From Tillus elongatus (lineage: Eukaryota; Arthropoda; Insecta; Coleoptera; Cleridae), in assembly GCA_964006375.1 (NCBI GenBank), contig OZ023264.1:174950295-175014294 (forward strand): a DNA stretch of 64,000 nt, written 5' to 3'. The notes beneath the pieces are model-generated. The model made no database searches, was not told the origin of the DNA, and saw only the letters and a list, made by a program, of their open reading frames with translations. This document shows positions 63,723 to 64,000 of this stretch, one piece after another. The first letter of the stretch is position 1, and each line of letters opens with the position of its first letter. Position numbers and translations under genes: made by a program.

Positions 63723-64000
63723 AAGATTACTATTGTTTTCCAACATCTAGTCCTTCACTTTTTTAGCCGCGTGACAAGCTGCACCATCTTGCTGGAAGAT
63801 ACATTCGTAGTTATTTAACCGTATTTGTCAAAAAAGTCTGGTTTGCGCTTGTCATTACAAAAATGTTGGGATTGTATGCGCTTATTTCCTGCAGGTCTAT
63901 GTTCGGTATCAATAATATGTTTTTTAAATCGTTAGTTTGTGGAAAGCAGTCTCTGTTTATATAGCACCTTGTGTTTATTATAGCTGCAATGACAACGTAT
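63723..64000 (-). pseudogene. Tc1-like transposase fragment, inverted partner of 58427-58871
   Basis: The minus strand encodes ECIFQQDGAACHAAKKVKD, a stop and MLENN, and continues outward with the same flank as the 58.4-kb copy (ATTGATACC, CCTGCAGGAAATAAGCGCAT, CAATCCCAACATTTTTGTAA). It lacks ~170 bases that the other copy has between GACTTTTTTGA and ACGGTTAAATAACTACG. It runs off the window. Confidence 0.65.

Overview
This window looks like a repeat-dominated, AT-rich animal nuclear segment, most likely from an insect. The reasons are the element mix (mariner/Tc1 relics of insect type, an RTE LINE, R4-like, CR1/Jockey-like and RNase H LINE relics, Penelope-like elements, a tRNA-derived SINE) and many long (TA)n tracts. 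I see no convincing host protein-coding gene. The only long uninterrupted ORF is the 602-codon reverse transcriptase of a 5'-truncated RTE-type LINE (59045-60853). Species cannot be fixed from the sequence.

The main architectural element is a dispersed non-autonomous family with about 20 copies or fragments. One end carries GGACGCAGCAAGTGCGTTAT followed by TAGTGAATTTTC. The core is usually a (TA)n tract. The other end is a hairpin of TTAGTGAATTTT with AAAATTCACTAA. This layout resembles Helentron-associated elements (HINE/DINE-1/mini-me). Below it is called the HINE-like family; orientation + means the GGACGCAG end is on the left. The best copies are 18942-20260, 40203-41087 and 48521-49890 (+), and 35950-37230 (-). 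Derivatives include a ~976-bp foldback (31306-32281) and a version with the same module in tandem (34955-35904).

Layout: 0-4.3 kb, LINE relic and unassigned DNA. 4.3-8.6 kb, HINE half abutting a mariner relic with ~0.4-kb TIRs, split by an insertion holding a G-rich minisatellite. 10.2-12.3 kb, second mariner with ~190-bp TIRs. 12.8-14.3 kb, frameshifted pseudogene of a nuclease-like protein with a Cys-rich tail. 15.3-16.2 kb, third mariner relic. 16.3-20.3 kb, HINE copies. 20.9-25.4 kb, long-TIR mariner interrupted by a HINE copy. 27.8-30.3 kb, (AAT)n next to two R4-like LINE pieces in the wrong order. 33.0-34.8 kb, mariner with ~175-bp TIRs. 38.7-39.7 kb, LINE RNase H relic. 41.9-43.5 kb, HINE copy whose (TA)n core holds a ~305-bp tandem array carrying hammerhead ribozyme motifs. 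43.9-48.4 kb, Penelope pieces and a CR1/Jockey-like LINE. 49.9-56.2 kb, mostly featureless AT-rich DNA. 56.2-58.2 kb, Penelope termini, including a 511-bp palindromic insertion with 15-bp target duplications. 58.4-64.0 kb, an inverted Tc1/HINE structure enclosing the RTE LINE, a SINE with target duplications and a 13-copy 89-bp satellite.

The most interesting material is the hammerhead-bearing tandem repeat (animal retrozyme-like), the Penelope terminal repeats with covarying hammerhead-like stems, and the repeated use of HINE-type (TA)n cores as sites where other repeats sit.
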